NCBI GenBank assembly: GCA_963922205.1
Contig: CAWUHX010000098.1
Location: 372,001-436,000 of the forward strand
Direction of reading: 5' to 3'
From: Romanomermis culicivorax
Lineage: Eukaryota; Nematoda; Enoplea; Mermithida; Mermithidae
DNA: 64,000 nucleotides
The notes below the pieces were generated by a model. That model ran no database searches, was not told where the DNA came from, and saw only the letters and a list, made by a program, of their open reading frames with translations. How positions within the stretch are numbered: position 1 is the stretch's first letter; the number at the start of each line of letters is the position of its first letter. A program made the position numbers and the translations under genes. Shown here in pieces: positions 45,116 through 57,635 of this stretch.

Positions 45116-45636
45116 CTTCTGACTATCATACTATACTTTAAAGGTAGGATAAGGTCACTAGCATAGGTGCACAAGGTTCAAGTTTTAGGCAGGGTATAAA
45201 TTCCAAAATCATGATATAGTAATTTTTTTGGAAAATCAAAACTGTGATTTTATTTTTTCTTGTTTGTCATGCTTTTACTGGTTCTTTATGTTTGGCCGTC
45301 TTGTGGTCTATTAAACAAGTTTACTGGAAAGTTTTATCCAAATAAATAACAGAAACATATGATGTCAATAACCAAACAAACATGGTAATCAATTTCCAGT
45401 TTTTTCTAAATAGTATGCTCTATTGCTCATTTATCAGAGCATAATTGAAATGGTTTTCTATTGTTAACCAGAATACAAACTGCTATAACAACCTTTGACT
45501 ACTTTCAATTACATTGGATGTACATATTTGCTACCTAAGCATTGGTTTATTTTCGTTTTCCAGTAAATTCTGATAAAATTATTTGATCTTGAATAAAGTA
45601 AGAATTTAAAGTTATGTATTTAATTAATCTTGACCT

Positions 45637-46302
45637 GTGATTATGGCACAACTTTTTGTATTCAGTTATGGTTTTTGTTATAGCTCGTTTCTGGTTAATT
45701 TGGATTTTATGAACATTTCACTTTCCTGTGCTGTTGTGGTCATTAACGAAATTAATTCTGATGACCCATCAGAGCCAGAAAAAAAGGAATTTGTTGAGCT
45801 CGTTGCATTTGGTCACAAAAGAGTCGCTGACCAGGATAGCACACAACTCGAGGATTTTAGTCTGCATGGTTACAAAATCATAGTGATTTCTGCCTACCAA
45901 AAAGATGCAAAAGGACCAACAATTAAACTTGTTGCTAACCTTTGGAACTCAAGAATTAAAAATTCTTATTTCGTTTTTGGTGGCATGGGAATTGACAATG
46001 CAAACCTGCTGGTCAACAACCCTTTGGTGACATACAGACAAAAATTTACCCGGCAAACACCAACATTGTTTGGATTTATGGGAAATGCTAATGTTTATCC
46101 ACACGCCATAGCAGTGGTTTATGGTAAAGATGGTCTCCCAGCACTAAAACTTTCGGAACAGGCCCCATATTTGAAAATTACCCCAGAGTTGAAATCATTA
46201 ATCAAACAATCACTTGTTGACATTGTGGTTTATGGAAGAAGAGCTTCAGCTGAGCAATGTGGTATATTTGAAGACTTGTACGATGATTTTGCAGGTATTT
46301 AA
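45637..46302 (+). pseudogene. Lamin-tail-like (LTD) domain ORF, 5' part of a decayed LTD-hAT gene
   Basis: 221 codons. After a hydrophobic leader the frame reads VVVINEINSDD...KKEFVELVAFG, then LHGYKIIVISAYQ, the strand pattern of lamin-tail domains (INEI, EFVEL, L-GYKI). It continues with a long conserved-looking region (LVANLWNSRIKNSYFVFGG, TLFGFMGNANVYPHAIAVVYG) to EDLYDDFAG. GCAG|GTATTTAA at 46292-46301 looks like a splice donor, and the frame resumes at about 46480 (YLLQEYDVPTDTAG). The next exon contains a stop (GALKD-TAG), so this copy is dead. LTDs are found in lamins and many secreted or transposon-linked proteins. The link to the following hAT transposase is positional. Confidence 0.5.
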
Positions 46303-46479
46303 AAATCAATTAATTGGCAATATCATTCATCCTTTGTCTTTTTCTGATAAAAATGCTCAAACATATGCATCTGCTCATTTTATTAAGCAAATGCTTCAGA
46401 ATTTTACAATTTTATTGCATTTTATCAGCAACAACTTGCATTCAAGTGCTTATGTAATTTTCTTGTATGATTAAGAAAC

Positions 46480-49110
46480 TACCTTCTTCAAGAATACGAT
46501 GTGCCAACAGATACTGCAGGTAATTTTTCATTAAACCGTTGCACAGCTAAAGCCAGTCCAATGCTACCAGAACAATTTAAACTTAGCAAAACAACACCTG
46601 GTGCTTTGAAGGATTAGACTGGATTACGCTTTGTGATTGAGACAAATATTGTCAAGCTGAGAAACCCATTAACACATCATTACAGGACCTCAGAAGATAA
46701 ACAAATGGCGATTCCTGCTGTTGGAGAAGAACCTCACTGCAGTAGCAAATTATCCCAGGATGAATACTAGAGCATTCGTAGCAATATTGTCCACACTGCA
46801 ATCCAAACTGATATAGACCTGAGCAAAATGAACTCAATATGCAATGCAAATGCAATGGAGGGTGATGACTTTACAAGAGCTGGAAATAATGCCCTAACCA
46901 TAACATCTGCTGATAGAGCCATTGGTTCAATGACAGGATCACAGCCCCAAAGAGAGTGGGAGACAACTTCACTCTTTGACAACAGATGATTGAAACAAAT
47001 TAAAACACACCAAAAGTCACTTCTGCCCATAAGGGCGATCCAAACCAACAAAGTCTGGTTCGAATATTTGCCTAATGCACAGAATCTAGCCCAATCTCAT
47101 TATCGATGCAGGCTTTGCAGTAAATATTTCAGTAAATTTAACCTGGATAAGCTGTACAAACCTGCCTTAGCTGAGCAAGATGGTGTTTTACGCCAAGATT
47201 ATCAATCGAATTGGCAAACAATATCTGACCATCCAAAACATAAACAGCATCTGCAGGTCATTTCAAAGCTTGAAACTTTGGCCAAAGAAAGCCTCCCACA
47301 GCAGTTTGCTACAAAACAAGCCGAAAATGAACAAGACAATAAAGTATTACGCAGTGACCATGTGAATGATGAGAACAGTTCATGCAGAAATAAAGGTGAA
47401 CTTGCCATTCTTGTCACATCCCAAGATTGTTGAATGGCAAACCATGAATGGTGTGTACATGGTTTACCACCACTACAACAGAATGTCAGCAAGTCGCATG
47501 GAATTGGTCATCAGTGAAGAAATGCACAAAATGCTGATTCAACATCTAACATCTAAGCAATATCTACTGTCATCATCATCGACAGTTCAACCGATGCCAG
47601 CCAAAATCACTGCTTAATCACATATTTTCAAGCTTTAGAAAATGGCGCACCACTAGTCTACTTTTACAAATTGGTGCAGCTTGATGCGGATGAGACTGCT
47701 GCAGCATTGCTGAACAAATTAGTTGAAACATGGAACAAAGAACCACACGGATTTACCCAGCACCTGAAGAAAAATTTACGAAGCTATGCATCTGATGGTG
47801 CTGCAGTGATGATGGGGAAAAAAGGTGGACTGGTGAAATTATTGAACAACTGGACAGATATTGGGTTTTACAGCATACACTGTATGGCTCATCGGCTCTG
47901 GCAATACGAAATGCCTTCAAGTCTGTGGATTATTATAAAGAATTTGAAGATCATGTCAATGAAGTTCACAATTTCTACAACCGACACGGACACAAAAGGA
48001 AAGCCCATCTGAGAGCATTGGCTGAAGTCCTGAACACACGAATGTATGAAGTATCCTATATCTATGAAGCATGTTGGATCAGTTCAGAATTCTGTTCACT
48101 GAAAACATTGAATTGGTACTTGCTAATCACTGACCTTGAAGCCATCTCAATTGACACGAGTTTCAGTGCAGAAACATGAAGCCAACCCAAGGATCTTGCA
48201 AAGAAATAATTGAACAAAAAATTTTTGCTAACCCTGCAGTTCACATGTGATTGTCTCCAGATGCTCTCACATTGGTCCAAACGGCTCTAACAACCACCAG
48301 GCTTGTTGATAGGCTCTGAAGAATACAAATCCCAGATGCTTAACACGTTTGAACAATTGAAGACACATGATAGCAGTTTCAGCACATATATTATATGAGC
48401 ACTATAGTATGTTCTGATTCCACTGGACGTAAATGCAGTATTGCTAATTATTATTCATCAATATCTGTTCGCTGGCAAATGATTGAGTTGTCCGATGAAG
48501 GCAGAGTTCAAAGGCTGTCAACATTTCAGGAAACTTTTTTGACAGAGATTGTATCCGAAATCAACAGCTACTTCCCAACTAGAAATTTAGAAGATTTTGA
48601 AACGCTTGACCCAAAGAACCTTCCACAACAAGAATCAGAGATTTTACTGTATGGAAAGGAAAAGATCACTTCATTGGCAGTTTTATTTGGACTCAACCCT
48701 CTAAGCACAAGTAATCAATGGACCGAAATGCTGCTTCAAGTTACAAAAATGGATGACTTTTGCCGGTTCCAGAAAACCACATCAATCGGATTTTGGCAAC
48801 ACTACTTGACAAGCGACAAGATTGTGTGGCCTGGAAGCATACTTAAATTGGTTCAAATTACACTAATACTGCCAATCGGGAGTGCAGATGCAGAAAGGGG
48901 TTTTTCTGTAATGAATCATATTTGCTCAAGTCATCGACCAAGCTTGGAAGAACAAAGCCTTGATGTTCTATTGCATTTGTGAATCAATGGACCAAACAAT
49001 CTGGAGCAATTCAAAGTTGGCAAATATTCCAAAGCCTGGGTTACTGCCAATCATTTGCGTACTGATGACCCAGTCGAGCAAAAAAAGAAGACCAGAGATG
49101 AAATAAAATT
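46480..49110 (+). pseudogene. Decayed hAT-family transposase (KIAA1586-like)
   Basis: Blocks in order, spread over several frames: a zinc-finger-like segment (YRCRLCSKYFSKF...HPKHKQH, about 47098-47260), the RNase-H-like core with IDSSTDASQNHCLITYFQAL (about 47578), YASDGAAVMMGKKGGLVK (47794) and the IHCMAHRLE block (47875), EARWISSEF-like (48065; here CWISSEF), and the C-terminal dimerisation motif LPIGSADAERGFSVMNH (48868). At least four stops or frameshifts separate them (for example at 46615, 46770, 46987 and 47431), so it cannot make a full transposase. It resembles hAT proteins related to human KIAA1586. It is on the strand of the LTD ORF and follows it closely. I found no terminal repeats or 8-bp duplication for the whole unit. 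Confidence 0.75.
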
Positions 49111-49621
49111 GGATGATGAAGTTGAACAAACTGATTTTGTCTACTTGCCATATTTTGTGTGCTATATTTTAACAAAAGTCTGCTTTTAATATTTTTTATA
49201 TTCATAATAATGCAGCAATATTAAAACTTAAAATTCAGTGCTTGATGCTCAGATAATACCTGACCTGCAGGTCCCAAAAAATCAAATAGTTGGTTTTCAG
49301 AACTGTTAGATAGTAAATCACTGCTCAATCAAAACATAAATAATAAATACAGTACGGAAGGTAATTCCCGCAAAACTAGAAATTGGCTAGAAAGAAACTA
49401 GGCATTGGCTAGACATTGGCTTCGTATGCTATAACGTTGTGCTTTGTAGGGTGCGCCGAATGGACAGCTGTCAACGCCGGCCTTTGAAAATTATTGATAC
49501 GCGCAGCTGGCCAATTGACTACGTCGAGACGGGAAGAAAAGGTTCGCGCGAGGATACAGTAGGGTGAACGAGTATGTATAAAATGTAGAACATGCATGTT
49601 TTATTTATTATCGTAATAAAA

Positions 49622-49720
49622 ACGTAGTCTAATTGGTAGTATTGAAGATGGCCATGCAAGTGTCTCTGGGTCCTCGTCCCCATGGCTGGGCATCACCTCA
49701 GGTGATGGCGGAAGGGGACA
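49622..49720 (+). repeat. Possible tRNA-derived SINE head
   Basis: ACGTAGTCTAATTGGTAGTAT resembles a pol III A box (TRGCNNARYNGG). GGGTCCTCGTCCCC, about 40 bp on, resembles a B box (GGTTCRANNCC). A hairpin follows (TCACCTCAGGTGATG), then an A-rich segment. It is too diverged to be a working tRNA gene. Only one copy is seen here. Confidence 0.3.
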
Positions 49721-50268
49721 CAAAAATTTTTCTTCTATTTATGTGTATTTAATAGTAAATATTTGTTTGCTTTTTTTTATTTTTTAATAAATGAAAATTT
49801 TCAAAATGTTTGTCATGACAGTATTGTATTTTTTATTGTTTGTTTTATATGTAGTTATTATATGATTAATTTAACGTCATAATGTTTTTTATTAATAAAT
49901 CATCTATATAATATTGCATCGTATTGTGTACAGAAGAGTAGTCAAGCGCGTAAATAATTGCTGCTAGTAGCTATACAAGTTTGGAAAAAACTCATTCAAA
50001 GAAAGGAAATTGTGGTAATTTTTGGCTCAATAATCATTCTTGAAGAAATAATTGGCAAAAAGTACGGAAATTTGAAAAGAAGTACTAGAATGTTCGTTTT
50101 ACAAGTAAGCAAAGTTGAAAAGTACAGAATGTTCCTTAAATCTCTTTAAAAAACGGACTATTTACTGTAATGATCCGGTTCCTAATTTTGAAAAACGTAG
50201 GATATGAAAAATATGAAAAAAAGATGGAAATTAAAAAAAAGTTCCCTGAAAAAATTGTGTAAACAAAA

Positions 50269-50429
50269 CGAAAAATTTTGAGCGTTTATCACAATATTGT
50301 AAATATATCGGAAAATTTTGAACGTTCAGGACAATATTGTAAACATATCGAAAAATTTTGAGCGTTTATCACAATATTGTAAATGTATCGGAAAATTTTG
50401 AACGTTTAGGACAATATTGTAAACATAAT
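50269..50429. repeat. 40-bp tandem repeat, four monomers in an 80-bp higher-order pattern
   Basis: Monomers read CGAAAAATTTTGAGCG...ATTGTAAATATAT and CGGAAAATTTTGAACG...ATTGTAAACATAT alternately, twice. The alternation shows that an 80-bp dimer was duplicated. Confidence 0.9.
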
Positions 50430-50444
50430 CGAAAAAGTTTGATA

Positions 50445-50620
50445 TGAAAATCGTCGATTTTCTCACAATCATTTTGGTCTGAAAATCGTCGATTTTACAC
50501 ATTTTTTAAAATCAAAAAAGTTTTTTTGCATCGGAATCTGTCGTAACTTAAATTTTAGATTCGAAATTCGGCACCTCAAAAAATGTGTGCTAAAAACCGC
50601 GAAAAAAAATTGAAAAAAAT
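50445..50620 (+). repeat. ~165-bp direct repeat, copy 1
   Basis: ATCGTCGATTTTCTCAC through TTTGCATCGGAATCTGTCG to CTCAAAAAATGTG. A second copy lies at about 51210-51360 in the same orientation. The MITE at 50657 lies between the two. Confidence 0.8.
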
Positions 50621-50656
50621 TTCTTTTCTAAGATAAACATCAGCTTTTATGATCTA

Positions 50657-50902
50657 TAGTTTGTTTTTTATAAAATGCTTCCAAATAGAAAAGTGACACA
50701 ATTCAGTACTGTCGTCAAAATCGTTTACATAAAGTTTTTACTGTAAAATTTTTCACTCGAAAAATTTCTAAAAATTAGCTCAGCCCGTTCACAAATTTCC
50801 AGTCCTACATGATATTTTGTTTATCCAGAAAACCACAAAAATCTGAAATACTACTTGCTTTCCACTTTCATTATTTAGAAGCATTTCAGAAAAAACAGAC
50901 TA
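50657..50902. mobile_element. TA-MITE copy (246 bp)
   Basis: Ends TAGTTTGTTTTTTATAAAATG and CATTTCAGAAAAAACAGACTA are inverted repeats, with TA on both sides (50655-50656 and 50903-50904). It is the same family as 56217-56460 and 59672-59916, in the same orientation as the latter. No coding frame. The size, ends and TA target fit Tc1/mariner-type non-autonomous elements. Confidence 0.85.
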
Positions 50903-51209
50903 TAAATAATCTTGAATGCAGAATGATCGTCTCTTAGGATTGTTACGTATCCGCTAAAAATGTTGAAAATCAAGAAGAGTCTTGTCAAAAATTAACGGCC
51001 TTGAAAAATACATGTTTCATGGGCATTTAAATAATATTCCCAGCAGCACTCAAATTCCTACAAGTTCGGCAATTTCTATCAGTACTGGGAAATCAAAGAA
51101 ATACCACTGTTCATGATAGTCTACAGCAGCTCATTTTGAAACACAAAATTTCTATTAGGAATGTCCTGCGCTAATTTGAGGGAAAAGTTCTACCGATGAA
51201 ATTCGTGGG

Positions 51210-51360
51210 ATCGTCGATTTTCTCACCATCATTTTGGTCTTAAAATCGTTGATTTTACACATTTTTTAAAATCAAAAAAGTTTTTTGCATCGGAATCTAT
51301 CGTAACTTAAATTTTAGATGCGGAATTAGGGACCTCAAAAAATGTGGTCTAAAAAGCCGC
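51210..51360 (+). repeat. ~165-bp direct repeat, copy 2
   Basis: Matches 50445-50620 with about ten changes. The pair may be the ends of one element of about 900 bp, or a segmental duplication. Confidence 0.8.
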
Positions 51361-51370
51361 TTAAAAATCG

Positions 51371-54300
51371 AAAAATTTTGCGGAAAACATCGCAAATTGG
51401 AAACAAAAGTCCCAAAAAACAAAGATTCAATCTTAAAATTAAAAACGGCGGAAAACTATATATCTAGGTTAGTAAGTTTGTTGTTGTTGCGTGTTAAAGT
51501 TTATTTCTCTCATGTTTATGTTTAGTTTATGATTACCTGTTATGTTGAATATGTTTCATTATTCTATCAATCATGATCTCATTACCAATCTGTTATTGTC
51601 TGATTATCTGTGATTAATAAGTTGTGCATTGATTATTTAGTTTTTGAAATTTCATTTTTGTTTTTTCTTCGACGGCGAATAAAATGTCGTAATTGAAGTC
51701 TAAAAATCTATTTTCTATATTGATCTATTTTCCAGCGGTTTTAGAATATAATAACCCAAAAATTTTTCCGGCGCTTCGCGCCAGAATTTGAAACAAATTA
51801 CATTACACTTCATCAGCTTGATTTTCATTCATTTCTCAACATTGTGAAGGTTCATTTTCCAGCATTTTAGAAAGTGAAAATCCAAAAAAAATTTTGGCGC
51901 TCCGCGCCGGACCAAGAACTAAATGAAATTAGATGATTCTAATCGGAACCACAGAAATGTTAATAGCGGATAAATACCTGAGAACTCTATCGTTAACATG
52001 CTTCACCCGCTCCCTATAGAGCACCAATATATTCTTCATGATGCACTTTAGCCGAAATATTAATAAAGGATAAATTCATGACAACTCTGTCGTTACAATG
52101 CTTTCTCTGCTCTTGTAGAACACAAATATATTCTTCATCAGCTCATTTTGGCTAACACAACCAGAATTTTCTCAATTTTTTCCTACTTTTCGCAGGTTTC
52201 TGAATCCAATAGCATCAGAATGCTTGGGTATGCTCCTAAAATGCATAAAAAAGCATCGGTAGGCGCATTATAAACGTTTTTAAAAATGTGGAAAATTTTT
52301 GGAAAATGAGGAAAAAAGTTTTGGGTCCGGTTCTCATGCGGAAAAAATCTTCGAGGAAAAAACGGTGCTACGCACCGAACAAATTACTCTAGTCATACCA
52401 CCCCCAACTTGATCAAACCCTATACCGAAATGTCGGGACCCCCACCCCCAACTTGGTCAACCCCATACCCAACCCCCCCCCCAAACTCGGAAAAAGTGGA
52501 AAAAACAAAGAAAAAAGTGACTTTTTTGGCCTTTTTTTGGGAAAATTTTCGAAATTTTTTCGGTTTTTGGGGGGTTTTTCGACCCCCCTCCCCAAAATTT
52601 TGGAAAAGTTGCGACCAGGGTTTTTTTGCACACAGCAGTCAAATTTCGGGCTGTGCAACCAAATTTTTTCTGCCAAGTTGCACAGTGCAACTTGAGGCCT
52701 GACTGCTCTTTTGATTAGATTATAGGGTTTTCTGTCCGGAGATGCATTTTTATGCGTTCTAAAATGCAAAAAAGTAAAAATTTTCAATTCATTTATAATT
52801 TTTTATAATATTCTAGTGGCGCGGTTAGAAAAGGTCATTTTAGTTAGTGCTTATAGCTTCTAGTTATCAACATGTTATGGATAAATGTTTGATTCTGTAT
52901 TGTTTTCTGACGAATCTGATAAAAACTTACGTTTTTCTCGGTCATTTTCTCAAATTTTTTTGCGATCTCCATGAAAACTTTGACCTTTATGTGATTTAAA
53001 CATTTTGAGTGTGAGACAATGCTAGAAATTTTTGATCCAAATTCTTTGTCGCTAGTTGCTAGTTTTTGAATTTTAGTTTGTCCGACTGAAAATTCATCTA
53101 ATTCACTGAGAAATCAAACCGTCTGTCTGCTGGGAAATAAAAGGTGAAATTGTGAAAAGATTCATTTTCCAGCATTCTAGAATATTAAAATCCTGAAAAA
53201 TTTTTGGCGCTACGCGCCGAACACATTACTATAGTCTAGTTATTTTTATCTTTTTATTTTCTCTCCAAAATTTAAAAAATGGGTTTTAAATGCCTAAAAC
53301 TGACGCGGATTAAATGAAATTACAAGAAAACAAGTTTGCGATGGTTTTTCCGATAAATTTAAACAAATTTATCGATTTTAGAGTGAGCAACCAAAAATTT
53401 ATCTGTGCAACCAAATTTTTTTCCCGAGTTGCACATTGCAACCTGGCCTGTGCAAAAAAAACCTTGGTTGCGACCCCCACCCCTAAAATTTTGGGTTTAC
53501 CCTCCCCCCCAACCGGTCGGACCTCTTACAGGTATGTAGAGTGACCAACTAAAAATTTATCTGTGCAACCAAAATGTTTCCCCAAGTAGCACATTGTAAC
53601 CTGGCCTGTTCAAAAAAAACCTGGGGTCCGGTTTTCATGTGGAAAAAATCTTCGAGGAAAGTGGGTGCGATCCAGTGTTTTTTTTTGTGCCAAAACATGG
53701 TTTTTGGCACAAAAAAATTTGGAATGGCACAAAAAATTTTGAGCGTTTGTGCCAATTGGCACAGACTTTTGGCCGGTCAAACATTAAAATTTCCTTGATT
53801 TTCAGACATTCTAGGGGCTGAAAACTCAAAAAATTTTCGGCGCTTCGCGCCGAGTCAACGAATATAATATTTTCTATTCGTACTTGTATTTGACCCGAAC
53901 GCGAACGATTTCCCTTCGAACAGTGTATTAGTATCGTTGCAGCTAGGCTGTCATTGTCAACGACTGATGAATGAAAAGAAATTCTGAATATTCTCTGTTC
54001 ATTCAGGTCAGGTTCGGATTTAAAACTGAAATTTTCACTTTTTGTGTTTGATTGATTCAAATAGAATAATAGAAAAATCGATATCGTTGGTAATGGTACA
54101 ATGTTTCGACCGGAAATCTACACAATTTTCGACTTTATTTTCTCTAACATTGTTGATATTCATATTCGTAGTTAAAAATTGAATCAGTTCGAATTTCTTG
54201 AACAATTCTGGTGTTAATTAAATTTTCTCAGCATCCATTTCTTTTTGAGTCGTCGTGAACTGTTTTCCTGCACAGTTTTTTCTTATCTCAATGATCAATG

Positions 54301-54469
54301 GCATGGTCAGCTGATGAAAAATAGGTATATTTTTACAAAAAATTAATGCGTTAAACGTTAACTTTTGATCAAACTTTTTGGCCTAATATTTTTCCGCAGT
54401 TTTCAGTATGTTGCTAGTAAAAAAAAATTTTTTGTGCCATTGGCACAAATTTTTTTGGCCACTTGTGCC
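51371..54469. other. Dispersed-repeat DNA with GCGC hairpins and C-rich blocks, no supported gene
   Basis: Hairpins of the GGCGCTTCGCGCC type lie at 51772, 51897, 52368 (diverged), 53208 and 53841. A C-rich block at 52390-52620 (CCCCCAACTTGG) is paralogous to the 38761 MITE. At 53375-53460 and 53555-53610 there is a repeated phrase (GAGTGAGCAACCAAAAATTTATC). At 53680-53770 and 54430-54500 there are GTGCCAATTGGCAC-like palindromes. The frames here follow the repeats and are not genes. Confidence 0.45.
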
Positions 54470-55440
54470 AATCGGCACAAATGTATGTGCACAAAAAAAC
54501 GCTGGTGCCACTGTTATTTTTCCCTCGGGCCTTTTCCCCAAATGGGGAAAGGAGTCAAAATTTTTTTCCCCATTTTCCCTAAGTCGTTTTTTGCTTAAAA
54601 ATGCTCACAGATGCTTTATTTAGGTGTTTTTGAGCCTTTTCAAGCCTTCTGGTGTTTTCAGACCCGTTAATTCATTAAAATTGAGGAAAAAATTGAAATT
54701 TTCGAGTTCAAAGTTTAATCTATACAAGCATTGGAGAAACTTTCAATCAAACTATCTAACTATCTATCCAAAAAAACTATCCAAAACCATAATGACTGAA
54801 TTACATGAGAAATCGATGGTTAAGTCCTCTATGACGACAAGTGAGAACCCAACAAAACGACAAGTGAGAACCTATGACGACAAGTGAGAACCGAAGCGCC
54901 GGAAAATTTTTTTCGGGTATTGACATTCTGCGACGCTGGGAAATCAATTTTCCGAACATTTATATCAAGAATTAGATTTGAATTTTGTGTTCAAAAGTCG
55001 TAATTTCTAGAATTTTACTTGAAAAATTTTAAAACCAGTATAATTTATTTGTAAACTCTCATACTTGGTCGAAAATATATGAGTAAGCAGAGTACTATAA
55101 ATTTCCGAAAGCTATTTCCATGAAGCATTTGAATTGATTTTACGTTAGAAAACAAATAATTGCATCAAAAAGCTTAGAGACTTGACGTATTGATCTTTCT
55201 CAAAAAGAAAAAATGCGAATCTTCATTAAATATCATGATAAAATATTGAAGATTACCAATGAAAACATGAGATAATACGTTCAAGATGATGAAAAGTGAA
55301 AACTATTATAGATTATATGATAAATGAAGGTAGACATGCTAAAAGCCGCGCCTGAGCTAAGTAATGCATAATAATGATTATTAAAGTTATAATCGGCGCG
55401 AAGCGCTGGAAAATTTTGAGATTATGACCTTCTAAAATGC
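54470..55440 (+). repeat. ~950-bp dispersed repeat, copy 2
   Basis: Direct-orientation partner of 44157-45115. It carries a local triplication of GACAAGTGAGAACC (54834-54893) just before the GAAGCGCCGGAAAA hairpin half, absent in copy 1. The GCGCGAAGCGCTGG hairpin follows at 55399. Confidence 0.75.
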
Positions 55441-55712
55441 ACCAAAATGCATCTTTTCTGTATCATTCCCATAATTTTCTTCTCCAAACTTTCCCAAAAT
55501 TTTCTTCCCCAAAGGGAAAGAGCCCAAAATTTTTTTCCTTTTTCCGAATTTTTTTCCCGAAAAAGCACGATTTGGGGAAAAAAACAGTGGCTGGTGCGAT
55601 CCGAAATTTCGCTGAAAAAAATGTGGAATCGAAATGAATTCGCAGAGATTTACTGTAGTTTAGAGAATAGCTAGAGCCAATACGAACCTGTTATTCATCT
55701 ATCTGTGAGCTG

Positions 55713-57353
55713 TTGAAAAATGGTTGCATCTCTCCGCTGGGGGAAAGACCTTTTCTATGTAATCCACTATCTGTGGCCAAACAAAATTCAGGAAAGTTGC
55801 GGCTTATATTAGATTTGAGGTATCTGAATCGACACCTCGAGCTGGAGAAATTCAAATTGGAAGATTACAGGGTCGCTGAACAGTACCTGAGTTTCGCTTC
55901 TTATATGGTCTGTTTCGATCTGAAGAAAGAATATCATCACGTAGAGATAAACCAGAGCCACAGACAGTACCTAGGTTTCTCTTGGAATTTTGATGCACCT
56001 TTTTTGTTCACAAAACTACTACGTACTCTTGTAAAAAAGTGGCGATTCGAAGGAATCAAGATTGTGATCTACTTAGACGATGGTCTAGTTGCATGTGAAA
56101 GTGCAGAGATTGCCCAGGAACAGGCAGAGACAGTCCATAGGGACTTGATCAGAGCTGGATTCTCAGTTAATGACGAAAAGTCGATGTGGTTACCACAGAA
56201 AAGGCTCACCTGGTTATAGTCTGTTTTTATTGAAATGCTTCTAAATAATGAAAGTAGAAAGCAAGTAGTATTTCAGATTTTCACGATTTTCTGGTAAACA
56301 GTACATCATATAGGACTGGTAATTTGTGAGCATACTGATCTAACCTTTAACAACTTTTTGAGTGAAAAATTATACAGTAAGAGCTTTATGTAAACGATTA
56401 GACGACACTACGGATTTGTGTCACTTTTCTATTTGGAAGCATTTCATAAAAAACAGACTTTAGGCTTTGAAATAGATCTAGAAGGATCTCGTCGTATCAG
56501 TATACCAGAACCGAAATTGTCGGATATCGTTTCTTTTCTTACTCTGATCAGTAGGAAAAAATTTTGTCGGGTACTAGACTTAGCTATTCTGGCTGGCAAA
56601 ATAACATCTTTATCTTTGGTCATCAAGAACTTATCATTCTTCAAAACAAAAATTTTCTTCCACGAAATCGAAAAGTTCAGGACTTGTTCCAAAAGATTTT
56701 GGAAGAGATCAGTCATTATTTCCAGCAAAATCAGACGCAAAATTCTATTTTGGATCAATATACTTCTCCAAGTCTCATCTAGAACAATTGCTCAGTCCTC
56801 TTTTCCCGAAATATTTGTTTTCTCAGATGCCAGTAGTTCAGCAGGTGCATCATATATTTTTTCGCCAGATCAGCTCTTTGCGAGCAAAAGTACACGGTTT
56901 TTTCTCCCCAAAGACAGATGTTTCATCAATCAAAACAATTGTTTTCGAGACGCGAAGGATTTTGACCACCCACTTCGTGAAAGCTTTTGTTTCCAAGGAA
57001 AACATTGTGAGTTTCCAATTTCCAAGGAAAAATTTCTCCATCCTGTTTATCGAGGAAAAGAGTTGATAGAAACTAGCATGTGCCACCGCAACATATGCCA
57101 AAAGAGTTCTGTGATAGACGCCAAGGGCGGTGTTGATGGCACGAATTCCGTCAAAGTAAAACAGGCACGTGTTGCTCACGGGGTCCTTACAAGAAGCATG
57201 AAAATGCTAGCTCCAGAGACAGCCAGCATGGTAATAAAGAAAAAACGCACACAGGCATGTGTTGTCCGTACACACAGGGTCCTGAAAGACAAGAAAATGA
57301 CAGCAGTCATGTTGAGCACAGCAGGAAACACAAATACGTTTCAATTACAGTAG
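55713..57353 (+). pseudogene. DIRS-type reverse transcriptase/RNase H, interrupted by a MITE
   Basis: RT blocks are visible: SGKLRLILDLRYLNRHL (palm start), MVCFDLKKEYHHVEI (first catalytic Asp region), HRQYLGFSW and VIYLDDGLVA (YLDD active site). The frame breaks after RLTWL at 56216 and resumes as GFEIDLEGSRR at 56463, exactly around the 244-bp MITE plus its TA duplication. Then come the thumb/connection (AILAGKITSLSLVIKNL) and the start of RNase H (VFSDASSSAGA). From about 56880 to 57350 the RNase H is disrupted by foreign sequence. The STYRELKAIYIGLL motif reappears at about 57497 in another frame. RT copies element RNA into DNA in the cell; here it cannot. Confidence 0.8.
56217..56460. 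mobile_element. TA-MITE copy (244 bp) inside the RT frame
   Basis: Starts TAGTCTGTTTTTATTGAAATG and ends CATTTCATAAAAAACAGACTT. The TA at 56215-56216 is duplicated at 56461-56462. Removing the element and one TA restores the surrounding codons without a gap, which fixes the boundaries exactly. Confidence 0.92.
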
Positions 57354-57635
57354 AGCTGGCATCAAGATTTTCCTTGTACAACAGCACCAATAATTCTCAA
57401 GATGTTGGGACAGGCTATCTGGAACAAGTTCTAAAAAAGGGAAAAGTATCTCATGTGCAATGATCCCACTTCGAAAAGAGACAATGTTCTACTTACAGAG
57501 AATTGAAGGCGATCTACATTGGCCTGCTTTCTTTTCAAAAGTTTTTGGAAGGACAGTATCTTCAGTCCAGGAAAATTCAAATCCAACCTCTTTGCTCTCC
57601 GCATCAATTTCGCTTCTCAGAAATACTAAACTTTA

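Noticed and set aside
52409-52787. Overlapping Pro/Phe-rich ORFs on both strands
   Set aside because: Product of the C-rich repeat related to the 38761 MITE; several mutually exclusive frames with no family match.
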